Both the position numbers and the translations under genes were made by a program. The notes below the pieces were generated by a model. The model was not told the origin of the DNA. It searched no databases and saw only the letters and a list, made by a program, of their open reading frames with translations. Shown one piece after another: positions 8,795 to 18,128 of a stretch of DNA of 64,000 nt; position 1 is the stretch's first letter, and each line of letters opens with the position of its first letter. Source of the stretch: Streptomonospora sp. PA3 (GTDB taxonomy: Bacteria > Actinomycetota > Actinomycetes > Streptosporangiales > Streptosporangiaceae). The stretch lies in NCBI RefSeq assembly GCF_009728995.1, contig NZ_VTZW01000008.1:248001-312000 (forward strand). Reading direction: 5' to 3'.

Positions 8795-9556
8795 ATGGCG
8801 GGAATCCCGCTGAGCGACGACTACCCGGTGCGGCGCGTGCCCACGGTGACCTACGCGCTCATCACCGCCAACGTCCTCGCCTACCTGCTCTCGCCGCTGT
8901 CGCTGCTGGCCGTCTGGTACGGCACGGCCGACCTGCCGCGCGAGTGCGCGGTCGAGCACTACTTCCTGCGCTGGGCGGCCGTTCCGGTGGAGCTGCTGGG
9001 CGGTGCGCAGGTCGAGGGGTCGGGGTCGTGCCCCGATCCCGGGCACACCAAGGTCGCCTGGGTGTCGGCGCTGACGTCGATGTTCATGCACGGCGGCGCG
9101 CTGCACCTCGTCGGCAACATGGTCTACCTGTTCGTGTTCGGACCGGTGGTGGAGGACCGGCTGGGACGGCTGCGCTACCTCGGCCTCTACCTCGTCAGCG
9201 GCCTGGTGGCCACCTACGCCTTCGCCCTGACCCAGGCCTCGGCCGAGGTGCCCCTGGTAGGCGCGTCGGGGGCGATCTCGGGGGTGCTGGGCGCCTACCT
9301 GCTGGTGCAGCACCGCAGCCGGGTCGTCACCCTGGTGTTCATCGTGGTGCCGGTGCGCCTGCCGGGATGGGCGCTCGTGGGCACCTATTTCATCCTCCAG
9401 TATTTTCTCTACATCAGCATGTCCGCCTATCCCGGCGCGGAGAGCGGCGTGGCCTACGCCGCCCACGTCTACGGCTTCATCGCCGGAATGCTGGGGGCGC
9501 TGCTGATGCACCGCATACGCTGGCGCTCCGGCACCCGCCGCTCCGACGTCTACTGA
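8795..9556 (+). CDS. Rhomboid family intramembrane serine protease
   Basis: A 253-residue polytopic membrane protein. The catalytic serine motif GASGAISG and the catalytic histidine in YAAHVYGFIAG are both present. SMFMHGGALHLVGNMVYL supplies the conserved H/N oxyanion-hole helix, followed by VFGPVVEDRLGRLRYL. Six or so hydrophobic helices are predicted. An unusual 30-residue loop with two cysteines (CAVEHYF and GSGSCPDPG) sits between helix 1 and the catalytic core and could form an extracellular disulfide. ATG at 8795 is preceded by GAGGGAG at a good distance; the GTG two codons earlier is less likely. Substrates are unknown. Confidence 0.92.
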   Translation: MAGIPLSDDYPVRRVPTVTYALITANVLAYLLSPLSLLAVWYGTADLPRECAVEHYFLRWAAVPVELLGGAQVEGSGSCPDPGHTKVAWVSALTSMFMHGGALHLVGNMVYLFVFGPVVEDRLGRLRYLGLYLVSGLVATYAFALTQASAEVPLVGASGAISGVLGAYLLVQHRSRVVTLVFIVVPVRLPGWALVGTYFILQYFLYISMSAYPGAESGVAYAAHVYGFIAGMLGALLMHRIRWRSGTRRSDVY

Positions 9557-9611
9557 CGGCGCGCCGCGGCGGCGCGGCACCGCCGGCCCACCGAAACCAG
9601 GAGGAAGCCCC

Positions 9612-9890
9612 GTGATCACCGCGATCGTCATGATCAAGGCCGACGTCGCCCGCATCCCCGAGGTCGCCGAGGCGATCGCCGACATCGACGGCGTCAGCGA
9701 GGTCTACTCGGTCACCGGCGGCGTCGACCTGATCGCGATGGTGCGGGTGCGCGGCCACGAGGACCTGGCCGAGGTCATCCCCGGCCGCGTCAACAAGGTC
9801 CCCGGCGTGCTCTCCTCCGATACCCACATCGCCTTCCACGCCTACTCCAACCACGACCTGGAGGCGGCGTTCTCGCTGGGCATGGAGTGA
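9612..9890 (+). CDS. Stand-alone Lrp/AsnC ligand-binding (RAM) domain protein
   Basis: A 92-residue protein consisting only of the AsnC/Lrp effector-binding alpha-beta sandwich (AIVMIKADVARIPEVAEAI, GVSEVYSVTGGVDLIAMVRV, VPGVLSSDTHIAFHAYS). It has no helix-turn-helix, so it should not bind DNA by itself. Such single-domain proteins form ring oligomers and bind amino acids. Start GTG has a perfect AGGAGG-type site eight bases upstream. It is the last core gene before the accessory island. Confidence 0.9.
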   Translation: MITAIVMIKADVARIPEVAEAIADIDGVSEVYSVTGGVDLIAMVRVRGHEDLAEVIPGRVNKVPGVLSSDTHIAFHAYSNHDLEAAFSLGME

Positions 9891-10093
9891 GGTCCCCAAG
9901 AGCCCGGCAGCCAGCCGGCGCCACACTTCCCGGTTCTCGACCGGCCGGATCTGATGAGCCACCTCCCGGTGAGCGTCCCAGGACCGGAACCGGCCGCACG
10001 AGCGCTGTCGACAAACCCTGCGACTCCACTGATTTCTGTCCTTCACGGCCGCTACGTTGGTGAGCCATCCTCCGGTGAAGGGAGCATACGGCG

Positions 10094-13000
10094 ATGGACG
10101 ACGGCCGATCCCCCGGCGTGAAGCTGGAAGACCTCACCCCCGAAACGCTTGTCACGGGAATCACTCCGGGTACCGCCGTCAAGGTCGTGGCCACCATGCC
10201 GCACGGCCCCGACGCGGTCACCCTCGTCTACTCCTACGGAGACAACCAGCTCGACCAGACGGTCCTGACGCGCGAGGACGAGCCGCGCTTGGCCATCGCC
10301 GAGGACACTTCCTATTCCTTCACCGCCGATCCGGAGGAGTTCAAGCTTGCCGCCGAGGCCATGCGTATCCGTATGGCCGCATCCTTCGACCCGATGCCCG
10401 CGATCAACACGTCCTCGCTGGAGCCGCTGCCACACCAGATCCAGGCGGTATACGGACACATGCTGGCCCGCCACACCCCGCTGCGGTTCCTGCTCGCCGA
10501 CGATCCGGGCGCGGGCAAGACCATCATGGCCGGGCTGTACATCAAGGAGTTGAAGCTGCGCGGCGACTTGAACCGCTGCCTGATCGTCGCGCCCGGCGCG
10601 CTGGTGGAGCAGTGGCAGGACGAACTGCTGGAGAAGTTCGGCCTGAGCTTCGAGATCCTCACCCGCGAACGCGCAGAGGCGATCAACGACGGCACCGTAT
10701 TCGACCACTGCCCCCTGCTCATCGCCCGCATGGACCAGGTCAAGCGTCCGCCCTTCATCGAGCAGTTGCAGGATGCCTCCTGGGACCTGGCGGTGGTGGA
10801 CGAGGCCCACCGCATGTCGGCGCGCATGTCGGCAGGCAAGGTGGAGCGCACCGGCCGCTACCGGCTGGGCGAGGTCCTCAGCACCACCGCACGCCACTTC
10901 CTGCTCATGACCGCCACTCCGCACGCTGGAAAGGAGGAGGACTTCCAGCTCTTCCTGCGGCTGCTGGACCGCGACCGCTTCGAGGGCGGCTACGACGCCA
11001 AGGTGCACAACCGCGCCGACACCACCGGGCTGATGCGGCGCATGGTCAAGGAGGACCTGCTCACGTTCGAGGGCAAGCCGCTGTTTCCCGAGCGGCGGGC
11101 GAGCACTATCAGCTACGAGCTGAGCCCGCCTGAGCAGGACCTCTACGAGGCGGTCACCGACTACGTCCGCCACGAGATGAACCAGGCCGACAAGCTCAAA
11201 CACGCCGGCGACACCCGCCGGGGCAACACGGTCGGATTCGCTCTAACCATCCTGCAACGCAGGCTCGCCTCCAGCCCGCAGGCGATCCTGCGGTCGCTGG
11301 AGCGCAGACGCGACCGGCTGGACGGGCGCCGCCGCGAGATGCAGCAGGCGTTGGACAACGCCAACGGCTTCGGTACCGAGTTCACCACCGACGTCGGCGA
11401 CCCCGACGATCTGGACGACCAGCTCCCCGGCGCCGAGCTGGAGAAGCTGGAGGACGAGGTCGTCGACGCGGCCACCGCCGCCCGCACCATCCCGGAGCTG
11501 GACAAGGAGATCGAGAGCCTGCATGGTCTGGTCCGCCAGGCCCGCGACGTCTTCGCCGCGAAGGTGGACCGCAAGTGGCAAGAGCTCGCCGCCCTGCTGG
11601 ACAGCGAGCACATCCGCGACCCCCGGGGCGAGCCGCGCAAGCTCATCGTCTTCACCGAGCACCGCGACACCCTGAACTACCTGGTGGAGCAGATTCGCAA
11701 CCGGATCGGCCAGGACGAGGCGGTCGTGTCCATCCACGGAGGCATGGCTCGCGACATTCGCCGGACGACCACCGAGGTCTTCACCCAGGACCGCCGGTGC
11801 CGCGTGCTGGTCGCCACCGACGCCGCCGGTGAAGGCCTGAACCTCCAGCGCGCCAACCTGATGGTCAACTACGACCTGCCGTGGAACCCGAACAAGATCG
11901 AGCAGCGGTTCGGCCGCATCCACCGGATCGGGCAGAGCGAGGTATGCCACCTGTGGAACCTGGTGGCGCCCGACACCCGCGAGGGTCAGGTGTTCCAAAC
12001 CCTGCTCGCGAAAGTCCAGCAGCAGCAGAAGGCGTACGAGGGCCGGGTATTCGACGTCCTGGGCGAGGCGTTCCAGGAGACCCCGCTGCGGTCGCTGCTG
12101 ATGCAGGCCATCCGCTACGGCGAGCAGCCCGAGGTCCGCAGCCGCCTCGAGCAGGTCATCGACGAGCAGGTGGGCGAAGGGCTGGCGGAGCTGCTGGAAG
12201 AGCGCTCCGCCCAGCACGACAAGCTCGCCGACGCCGACGTGGCCGAACTGCGCAGGCGGATGGACGAGGCTCGCGCCCGCCGCCTGCAACCGCACTACGT
12301 GCGACAGTTCTTCCTGGAGGCGTTCGCCCGGCTGCGCGGCCGGATCAGCGAGCGCGAGACCGGTCGCTACGAGGTCACCCGCGTTCCCGCGCGCGTACGC
12401 GACCACTTCCGCGGAGCCCGCCCCGGCAGACGCCTGCCCGAGCGCTACGTGCGGGTGGTTTTCGACCGCGACCTGGTCCGCGGCACGGCCGAGCGCAAAC
12501 CGGCCGACCTGCTGGCACCCGGTCATCCGCTGCTCGACGCGGTGGTCGACATCGTCACCGAGGACTACGGTCCGCTGCTCCGCGAGGGCACCCTGCTGGT
12601 CGACGACACACCCGCCGGCGCCGATCCACAGGCCCGGCCCCGGCTGCTTGTGGCGCTACTCCAGGAGATCACCGACTCCGCCGACCCGCCCCGCACGGTC
12701 AGCAAGCGGTTCGACTTCGTGGAGCTGGACGCCGACGGCTCGGGCAGCACGGCGGGAGAGGCCCGCTACCTGGACTACCGGGCTCCGCAGGATGAGGAGT
12801 ACGCGGCGGCTCTGGGGCTGGCACAGGAACCGTGGCTGCAATCCGGCGTCGAGCAGTTGGCGCTGTCGTGGAGCGTGCAGCACACCCTGCCCCAGCACCG
12901 CGAGGAGATCGAGAGCGACGTCACGGCGAACGTGCGGCACGTGCGCAAACTGGTCGAGGAGCGGCTCACCGGGCAGATCAACCACTGGGACACCCGCTAT

Positions 13001-13624
13001 CTGGAGCTGACCACGCGTGAGGCGGAGGGAAAACCGGTAAAGGAGAGCCCGGATTACGCCCGCCGGACGGCTAGCGAGTTGGAGAAGAGGCTTGATGCGC
13101 GGCTGCTGGAGTTGGATCGCGAACAGCGGCTCAACACCCGATCCCCCCTGATCGCGGGCGCGGTGCTGGTGGTGCCGCGCAGCACGCTGGACCGCATGCT
13201 GGGCCGCCCGGCCAGACCCGACCGGTATGCCGACGACACGCGGGAGACGGATGAGCGGGCCGTCGCAGCGGTGCTGCGGGCGGAACGGCTGCTGGGGAGG
13301 GATCCGGAGGAGATGCCGCACAGCAACCCCGGTTTTGACATCCGGTCGCGCACGGCGGACGATCGCTGGGTCTACCTGGAGGTCAAGGGGCGCAGGACCG
13401 GCGCGACGGCGTTCTGGGTCACCCGCACCGAGGCCCTCAAAGGCAAGAACCTCGCCGCCGACTTCCGGCTGGCGCTGGTGGAGGTGCACCCGGACGGCCC
13501 GGATGCCGACAGGGTGCGCTACACCGTCGATCCGTTCAAGGATTTCAACCCCGGCGATTTCCGCCTTACCGGTATGGAAGGCGACTGGGCCGTGGAATGG
13601 GCACGAGGAGGAGACCCCGTATGA
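10094..13624 (+). CDS. SNF2-family helicase with C-terminal DUF3883 (defence island)
   Basis: A 1176-residue superfamily 2 ATPase. Motif I is DDPGAGKT (residues 136-143), motif II DEAH (236-239), motif III TATPHAGK (273-280), and motifs V-VI are ATDAAGEGLNLQ and QRFGRIHRIGQ (about 603-613). A coiled-coil insertion separates the RecA lobes. The last 110 residues contain DUF3883 (NPGFDIRSR and VYLEVKGRR), a fold related to PD-(D/E)xK nucleases and typical of restriction-associated helicases. ATG at 10094 follows AAGGGAG. The stop codon overlaps the DUF1156 methylase start (ATGA), so the two are translationally coupled and probably act together, the helicase remodelling DNA for modification or attack. 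It resembles DISARM-type DrmD helicases, but no other DISARM-specific gene is nearby. Confidence 0.93.
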   Translation: MDDGRSPGVKLEDLTPETLVTGITPGTAVKVVATMPHGPDAVTLVYSYGDNQLDQTVLTREDEPRLAIAEDTSYSFTADPEEFKLAAEAMRIRMAASFDPMPAINTSSLEPLPHQIQAVYGHMLARHTPLRFLLADDPGAGKTIMAGLYIKELKLRGDLNRCLIVAPGALVEQWQDELLEKFGLSFEILTRERAEAINDGTVFDHCPLLIARMDQVKRPPFIEQLQDASWDLAVVDEAHRMSARMSAGKVERTGRYRLGEVLSTTARHFLLMTATPHAGKEEDFQLFLRLLDRDRFEGGYDAKVHNRADTTGLMRRMVKEDLLTFEGKPLFPERRASTISYELSPPEQDLYEAVTDYVRHEMNQADKLKHAGDTRRGNTVGFALTILQRRLASSPQAILRSLERRRDRLDGRRREMQQALDNANGFGTEFTTDVGDPDDLDDQLPGAELEKLEDEVVDAATAARTIPELDKEIESLHGLVRQARDVFAAKVDRKWQELAALLDSEHIRDPRGEPRKLIVFTEHRDTLNYLVEQIRNRIGQDEAVVSIHGGMARDIRRTTTEVFTQDRRCRVLVATDAAGEGLNLQRANLMVNYDLPWNPNKIEQRFGRIHRIGQSEVCHLWNLVAPDTREGQVFQTLLAKVQQQQKAYEGRVFDVLGEAFQETPLRSLLMQAIRYGEQPEVRSRLEQVIDEQVGEGLAELLEERSAQHDKLADADVAELRRRMDEARARRLQPHYVRQFFLEAFARLRGRISERETGRYEVTRVPARVRDHFRGARPGRRLPERYVRVVFDRDLVRGTAERKPADLLAPGHPLLDAVVDIVTEDYGPLLREGTLLVDDTPAGADPQARPRLLVALLQEITDSADPPRTVSKRFDFVELDADGSGSTAGEARYLDYRAPQDEEYAAALGLAQEPWLQSGVEQLALSWSVQHTLPQHREEIESDVTANVRHVRKLVEERLTGQINHWDTRYLELTTREAEGKPVKESPDYARRTASELEKRLDARLLELDREQRLNTRSPLIAGAVLVVPRSTLDRMLGRPARPDRYADDTRETDERAVAAVLRAERLLGRDPEEMPHSNPGFDIRSRTADDRWVYLEVKGRRTGATAFWVTRTEALKGKNLAADFRLALVEVHPDGPDADRVRYTVDPFKDFNPGDFRLTGMEGDWAVEWARGGDPV

Positions 13625-16485
13625 CGACCGGTGAGGCCGGTACCCCCGGTACGGCCGACATGAGTGATGCGGCCGACTCAGCCAACACGGCCGATACGGC
13701 CGAGGGCGGCGGGTACCGCAAGAAGCTCATCGAGGTGTCTCTGCCGCTGGAGGCGATCAACCGGGAGTCCGCCCGGGAGAAGTCCATTCGGCACGGGCAC
13801 CCGTCCACCCTGCACCTGTGGTGGGCGCGCCGGCCGCTTGCGGCGGCGCGGGCGGTGCTGTTCGCACAGTTGGTGGATGATCCGTCCAGCCGACCGGAGG
13901 AGTTCCCGACGACCGAGGAACAGGACGCCGAGCGGAAGCGGCTGTTCGGGATAATCGAGGAACTCGTCAAATGGGACAACATCCACGACACCCGCCTCTA
14001 CAAGGAGGCGTATGCGGAGATCCTGAAATCGACGGACGGGAATCCGCCGCCGATCCTGGACCCGTTCGCGGGGGGCGGCACCATTCCGCTGGAGGCGCAG
14101 CGGTTGGGCCTGGAGGCGCATGCGTCGGACCTGAACCCGGTAGCTGTGCTGATCAACAAGGCGCTGATCGAGATTCCCCCGAAGTGGGCGGGACAACCGC
14201 CTGTGTTTCCGGGAGCGGCCGACCAGCGCGCGGATTGGCCGGGGGCTACGGGGCTCGCGGAGGATGTGCGGCGCTACGGGAAGTGGATGCGCGACGAGGC
14301 GGAGAAGCGCATCGGGCATCTGTATCCGAAGGCGAAGCTGGAGAACGGGGAAGAGGCCAACGTTATTGCCTGGATTTGGGCGCGGACGGTGACGTGTCCG
14401 AATCCGGCTTGCCAGGGGGAGATGCCGCTGGTGCGGTCGTTCTGGCTGGGGAAGAAGAAGGGAAAAGAGCGGTACATCGAGCCAGTCGTTGAGGATGGCA
14501 AGGTTCGGTTCGAGATAATGGGACCGGAGGGAAGCCCTCGAGAGGGAACAGTTGGACGCAAGGGAGCAACTTGCCTGATTTGCGACACCCCCGTTCCACT
14601 TTCCTACATCCGAAACGAAGGCAAAGCGAAAAAGATCAGAAAAAAGCTGATGGCCATTGCCGCAGAGAACAATCGCCTCCGCAGTTACATAGCACCCACA
14701 CCAGAACATGAAATGGCAGCGGAAACACCCTTTCCTCCAAACACTCCCAATGGAGAGTTGGCCTATTATCCGCGAGACAACAAGGCCCTAACCTACGGAA
14801 TGAAAGATTTCACGGATCTTTTTACAAATCGCCAGTTGACTTCACTTGTTACGTTCAGTGAATTAATAGATGATGCCCGAGACCATGCATTCAAACGTGC
14901 AAATGCGTCGCTGCCAAACGGAGGCCCTTTAGCTGAAGGCGGAAACGGCGCAAGAGCATATTCAGAATCCATTGCCACGTACTTGACATTGGGAATAAGC
15001 AGACTCACCGACATATCAAATGCTCTATGTCGCTGGGAGAACACTAAAACTCAAGTACGGAACCTTTTCGGACGGCAAGCAATTCCCATGGTTTGGGATT
15101 TCGCCGAGACACAGCCATTTGGAAATGCCGCTGGCGGATTTTTGATTAGTCTCGGAAACCTCGTCAAATCAATTGAAGCAGTGCCCACCAGCAAGCATGG
15201 AGTCGCAGTTCAAGGAGATGCCTCGACACGGAGCTATCAGAACCTTCTGGTATCTACGGACCCACCATACTACGACAACATAATCTATTCTAACCTCGCA
15301 GACTTTTTTTACATTTGGCTACGCCATTCACTCAATGCAGTATTTCCAAATTTGCTAAGCACTCTACTCACACCAAAAACATCAGAACTAGTGGCAAACA
15401 ACTATCGTCATGGCGGAAGAGAATCCGCCACGAAATTTTTCGAGGACGGGTTTCAAGAGACGTTCAATCAAATCAACGCGGGTTCGCCTGAAAAGTTTCC
15501 AACCACCATTTTTTACGCTTTCAAGCAGTCAGAAAAAGATGAGAACGGTGAAGCTTCTACAGGCTGGGAAACTTTGCTCGAGGGGATGATCCGGTCGGGC
15601 TGGGCGATCACTGCGACTTGGCCCCTCCGCACCGAGCTGGGGAATCGTATGATGAGCCACGATATGAATGCGTTGGCGTCATCGATCGTTCTCGCCTGTC
15701 GCCCTCGGCGCGACAACACCGGAAGTATCAACAAACGCGACTTCATCGCCGAACTGCGCGACGAACTTCCCCTCGCACTCCGCGACCTCCAACAAGGCTC
15801 CATCCCTCCCGTCGACATGGCCCAAGCCGCCATCGGTCCCGGGATGGCCGTGTTCTCCCGCTACTCCCGCGTCGAGGAACCCGACGGTTCCGCCATGCGC
15901 GTGCGCGAAGCACTTCGCCTGATCAACCAGATCCTTGCCGAAGTCCTCTCCGAGCAGGAGGGCGATTTCGACGCCACGACCCGCTGGTGCATCGACTGGT
16001 TCAAGTCCTACGGCTTCGATCAGCACGACTACGGCACCGCCGAAACCCTCTCCCGGGCCAAGAACGTCTCCGTCGAGGGCCTGAAGCGCGCCGGCGTCAT
16101 CCAATCCGGCGGCGGAAAGGTGACCCTTCTTCCCCCCGCGAAGCTGCTGGCCGACTACGACCCCACTGCGGACACCCGGATCTCCGAATGGGAGACCGTC
16201 ATGCACCTCGCCAAGCGGTTGGAGGAGCAGGGCGTCAACGCGGCGGCGCGGCTGGTTGCCGCCGCTCAGGCCAAGGGGGTCGACCTGGACTCGGCGAAGG
16301 AACTCGCCTATCTGCTCTACTCCATCGCCGAGCAGCGCGGCTGGGCACAGCACGCGCTGCTGTTCAACAGCCTCGGCACGTCCTGGAACGAGCTGGAGGG
16401 CCTGTCGCAGGCGGCGGAGATCCGCACACCTGCCCCGGTGCAAGGGGCACTAGACGACCTCGTCGAGGATTCCGAGGACGTCTAG
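13621..16485 (+). CDS. DUF1156-type adenine-specific DNA methyltransferase (defence island)
   Basis: A 954-residue predicted N6-adenine methylase. The N-terminal DUF1156 block reads KKLIEVSLPLEAINRES, then EKSIRHGHPSTLHLWWARRP. The SAM-binding motif is DPFAGGGTIPLEA (about residue 148) and the catalytic motif is TDPPYYDNIIYSN (about 545). Two CxxC pairs (TCPNPACQG near 259, TCLICDTP near 317) may form a zinc ribbon. The start ATG overlaps the helicase stop and has GAGGAGGAG upstream. Base composition is mosaic: both ends are about 70% GC, whereas about 14,500-15,600 is much lower (23 of 60 bases GC in 15301-15360) with AT-ending codons. The reading frame is intact, so the centre was probably exchanged by recombination. 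Such methylases usually protect host DNA in modification-based phage defence. Confidence 0.93.
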   Translation: MTTGEAGTPGTADMSDAADSANTADTAEGGGYRKKLIEVSLPLEAINRESAREKSIRHGHPSTLHLWWARRPLAAARAVLFAQLVDDPSSRPEEFPTTEEQDAERKRLFGIIEELVKWDNIHDTRLYKEAYAEILKSTDGNPPPILDPFAGGGTIPLEAQRLGLEAHASDLNPVAVLINKALIEIPPKWAGQPPVFPGAADQRADWPGATGLAEDVRRYGKWMRDEAEKRIGHLYPKAKLENGEEANVIAWIWARTVTCPNPACQGEMPLVRSFWLGKKKGKERYIEPVVEDGKVRFEIMGPEGSPREGTVGRKGATCLICDTPVPLSYIRNEGKAKKIRKKLMAIAAENNRLRSYIAPTPEHEMAAETPFPPNTPNGELAYYPRDNKALTYGMKDFTDLFTNRQLTSLVTFSELIDDARDHAFKRANASLPNGGPLAEGGNGARAYSESIATYLTLGISRLTDISNALCRWENTKTQVRNLFGRQAIPMVWDFAETQPFGNAAGGFLISLGNLVKSIEAVPTSKHGVAVQGDASTRSYQNLLVSTDPPYYDNIIYSNLADFFYIWLRHSLNAVFPNLLSTLLTPKTSELVANNYRHGGRESATKFFEDGFQETFNQINAGSPEKFPTTIFYAFKQSEKDENGEASTGWETLLEGMIRSGWAITATWPLRTELGNRMMSHDMNALASSIVLACRPRRDNTGSINKRDFIAELRDELPLALRDLQQGSIPPVDMAQAAIGPGMAVFSRYSRVEEPDGSAMRVREALRLINQILAEVLSEQEGDFDATTRWCIDWFKSYGFDQHDYGTAETLSRAKNVSVEGLKRAGVIQSGGGKVTLLPPAKLLADYDPTADTRISEWETVMHLAKRLEEQGVNAAARLVAAAQAKGVDLDSAKELAYLLYSIAEQRGWAQHALLFNSLGTSWNELEGLSQAAEIRTPAPVQGALDDLVEDSEDV

Positions 16486-16498
16486 GAATGCGGCCCAT

Positions 16499-16530
16499 GA
16501 GCGGGACTCCCGAGCGCGGGAGTCCCGCTC
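16499..16530. terminator. Bidirectional hairpin terminator between convergent genes
   Basis: A perfect 14-bp stem: GAGCGGGACTCCCG (16499-16512) pairs with CGGGAGTCCCGCTC (16517-16530) around the loop AGCG. It lies 13 bases past the DUF1156 stop and touches the stop codon of the DUF397 gene, so it can serve both strands. Confidence 0.75.
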
Positions 16531-16711
16531 AGAGCTGCTCGACCTCGCTCACAAACGCCCCCCACTCGACAGTGTCGAAGGTGAGGTGTCCCAGTTCCGG
16601 GTTCTGGGAGTCACACACATCGACCCCATCGCCCAGGGCGCTGCGAGCAGCCACACAGTTGTCCATCCCACCTTGCGAGTAACTGGACTTCGTCCACTCA
16701 CGCTGGAGCAT
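16529..16711 (-). CDS. DUF397 small protein
   Basis: A 60-residue DUF397 protein: the core WTKSSYSQGGMDNCVAAR and the closing LTFDTVEWGAFVSEVE are diagnostic. DUF397 proteins are confined to actinobacteria and are nearly always encoded next to an XRE/DUF5753 regulator. The pairs behave like regulatory or toxin-antitoxin-like switches (WhiJ family). The ATG at 16709-16711 lies inside the end of the upstream XRE gene (14-base overlap) with AGGAGAG before it, so translation is coupled. Confidence 0.92.
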   Translation of the reverse strand: MLQREWTKSSYSQGGMDNCVAARSALGDGVDVCDSQNPELGHLTFDTVEWGAFVSEVEQL

Positions 16712-17519
16712 CGAGCTCTCTCCTGATCTTCTGAATGAGTGCGCGCGAAGCGTGGGGAGCCAAGGCGACCCCGCGCAGGTCACCGAATATACCCATATAG
16801 GCGTTCACGGCTGCTTGGTCATCCCGCGGATCGCTGGAGAGACGGGATTCGGTGTAGGCGAGGTGCCCCCTGTCCGGTACGGCGAACAGCCCGAACGACC
16901 CATCCATACCGTAGTGCTCAGGTGTGTCCATCGGCACCACCTGCAGTGTCACCCGCGGTGGGCTGGCAAGCTCCAATAGCTGGTCGAGCTGGCCCGCGAT
17001 TACAGCAGCACCGCCGATCGGCCTTCGCAGCACGTGCTCCTCGATCACGACCATCACCACCGGCCCTTGGTCGCCCCTGACTATCTTCTGTCGGCGGATG
17101 CGCGCATCCACCTGTTCGTCGATCGCCGCGCTCGCAGCGCCGGGGTTGCCAAGCCGGATGAGTTCCCGAGCGTAGGCAGGCGTCTGGAGCAGGCCCGGAA
17201 CGACCGACGACTGGTAGAGCCGGATCTCGCTCGCCTCCTGTTCGAGAGTCACCACATCGCGGAACCACTCGGCATATCCGTCCTCCTGATGGAGATCCTG
17301 CCATCGCTTCGCCAGTGTCCCACCGGCGTTAAGGACGCTGTCCAGTCGGGGGATTTGCTCTGTCCCAAGCCCTTTCTTTCCTGCCTCGACATCGGACAGG
17401 TGCGATTGCGAAATATGCAGGGCCTTCGCCACCTGCTGCTGCGTCATTCCTGCTCGTTGGCGGCGCCGCCGGACCTCATAGCCGAACCGAAGCCGCGCGG
17501 ACTTACGCGATACCGCCAC
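16698..17519 (-). CDS. XRE-family regulator with DUF5753 (Scr1/WhiJ-like)
   Basis: A 273-residue regulator. Residues about 12-70 form an XRE helix-turn-helix (RRRRQRAGMTQQQVAKALH, SQSHLSDVEAGKKG). The remainder is the DUF5753 ligand or partner-binding region (VVPGLLQTPAYARELIR, RQKIVRGDQGPVVMVVIEEH, YTESRLSSDPRD). Start is GTG at 17517-17519 with GTAGGAGGC upstream. It overlaps the DUF397 gene it most likely controls. The pair sits just behind the DUF1156 methylase in opposite orientation and may regulate neighbouring island genes, though it could equally be a passenger. Confidence 0.92.
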   Translation of the reverse strand: MAVSRKSARLRFGYEVRRRRQRAGMTQQQVAKALHISQSHLSDVEAGKKGLGTEQIPRLDSVLNAGGTLAKRWQDLHQEDGYAEWFRDVVTLEQEASEIRLYQSSVVPGLLQTPAYARELIRLGNPGAASAAIDEQVDARIRRQKIVRGDQGPVVMVVIEEHVLRRPIGGAAVIAGQLDQLLELASPPRVTLQVVPMDTPEHYGMDGSFGLFAVPDRGHLAYTESRLSSDPRDDQAAVNAYMGIFGDLRGVALAPHASRALIQKIRRELDAPA

Positions 17520-17708
17520 CTTGCCGCCTCCTACCGCCCGATTATCGCCTGCGACCGCAACCAGGCACGCATTTTCGCTCGTCAGCTATGGCCATAGAAC
17601 GACCATACGGACCCGGGCATGGTTGGGGCATGGCTTCCGCGGAACTGTGGACAACAACGATCCGCGAGCGGGAGCGGCATCAGAAAACCACGGAGGGGAC
17701 TCGTACCG

Positions 17709-18128
17709 ATGCCCGACCCAGCCGTACCCACCACCACCCACAGCACCGCAGGGCCACCGCCACCCCCGCCCATCCTCGACGCAGGCCACCCGGGTGTTCC
17801 CGACCGCCCCGACCTGCCCGAGGAGCTGCTCCCCCTGCACGAGGAATACGGCGCGTGGTGGGTGATCAGCTACCAACCGCTGTGCCGTATCGCTCCCTAT
17901 ACCGCCCGCCCCCGACACACCAGCGGTGCCCACCCGCCGCGCAACCTCCGCACCGACACCGTCAGCTTGCTCGCCCGCGCTCTCGCCGCGTCCACCCCTG
18001 ACGAGGATCCGCAAGAGCAGGCCGAAGAGGAGAAAACGGACACCCGTCACCGCACCGACGCCGCTCCCGACATCCCCGACCTTACTTCTCCGGCCGACCG
18101 CCGGCCGACTGCTCGGAAGCGGCACTGA
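17709..18128 (+). CDS. Hypothetical proline-rich small protein
   Basis: A 139-residue protein I do not recognise. The first 40 residues are Pro/Thr-rich with a run of six prolines. The centre (LPEELLPLHEEYGAWWVISY) looks folded and is followed by QPLCRIAPYTARPR; the tail is Asp/Glu-rich. ATG at 17709 was chosen because GGAGGGG precedes it; an earlier ATG at 17619 gives a less protein-like extension. Its 3' end overlaps the convergent membrane-protein gene by 47 bases. It has no transmembrane segment or signal peptide. Confidence 0.55.
   Translation: MPDPAVPTTTHSTAGPPPPPPILDAGHPGVPDRPDLPEELLPLHEEYGAWWVISYQPLCRIAPYTARPRHTSGAHPPRNLRTDTVSLLARALAASTPDEDPQEQAEEEKTDTRHRTDAAPDIPDLTSPADRRPTARKRH

Noticed and set aside
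4870-8813. Very long open frames antisense to the NYN and exonuclease genes
   Set aside because: They are by-products of extreme GC3 bias; composition and residue content (Arg/Pro/Gly/His) are not protein-like and the opposite strand holds recognisable domains.
10094-16485. Full DISARM system
   Set aside because: The helicase and methylase resemble DISARM parts, but no DrmA-, DrmB (DUF1998)- or DrmC (phospholipase D)-like gene is present in the island.
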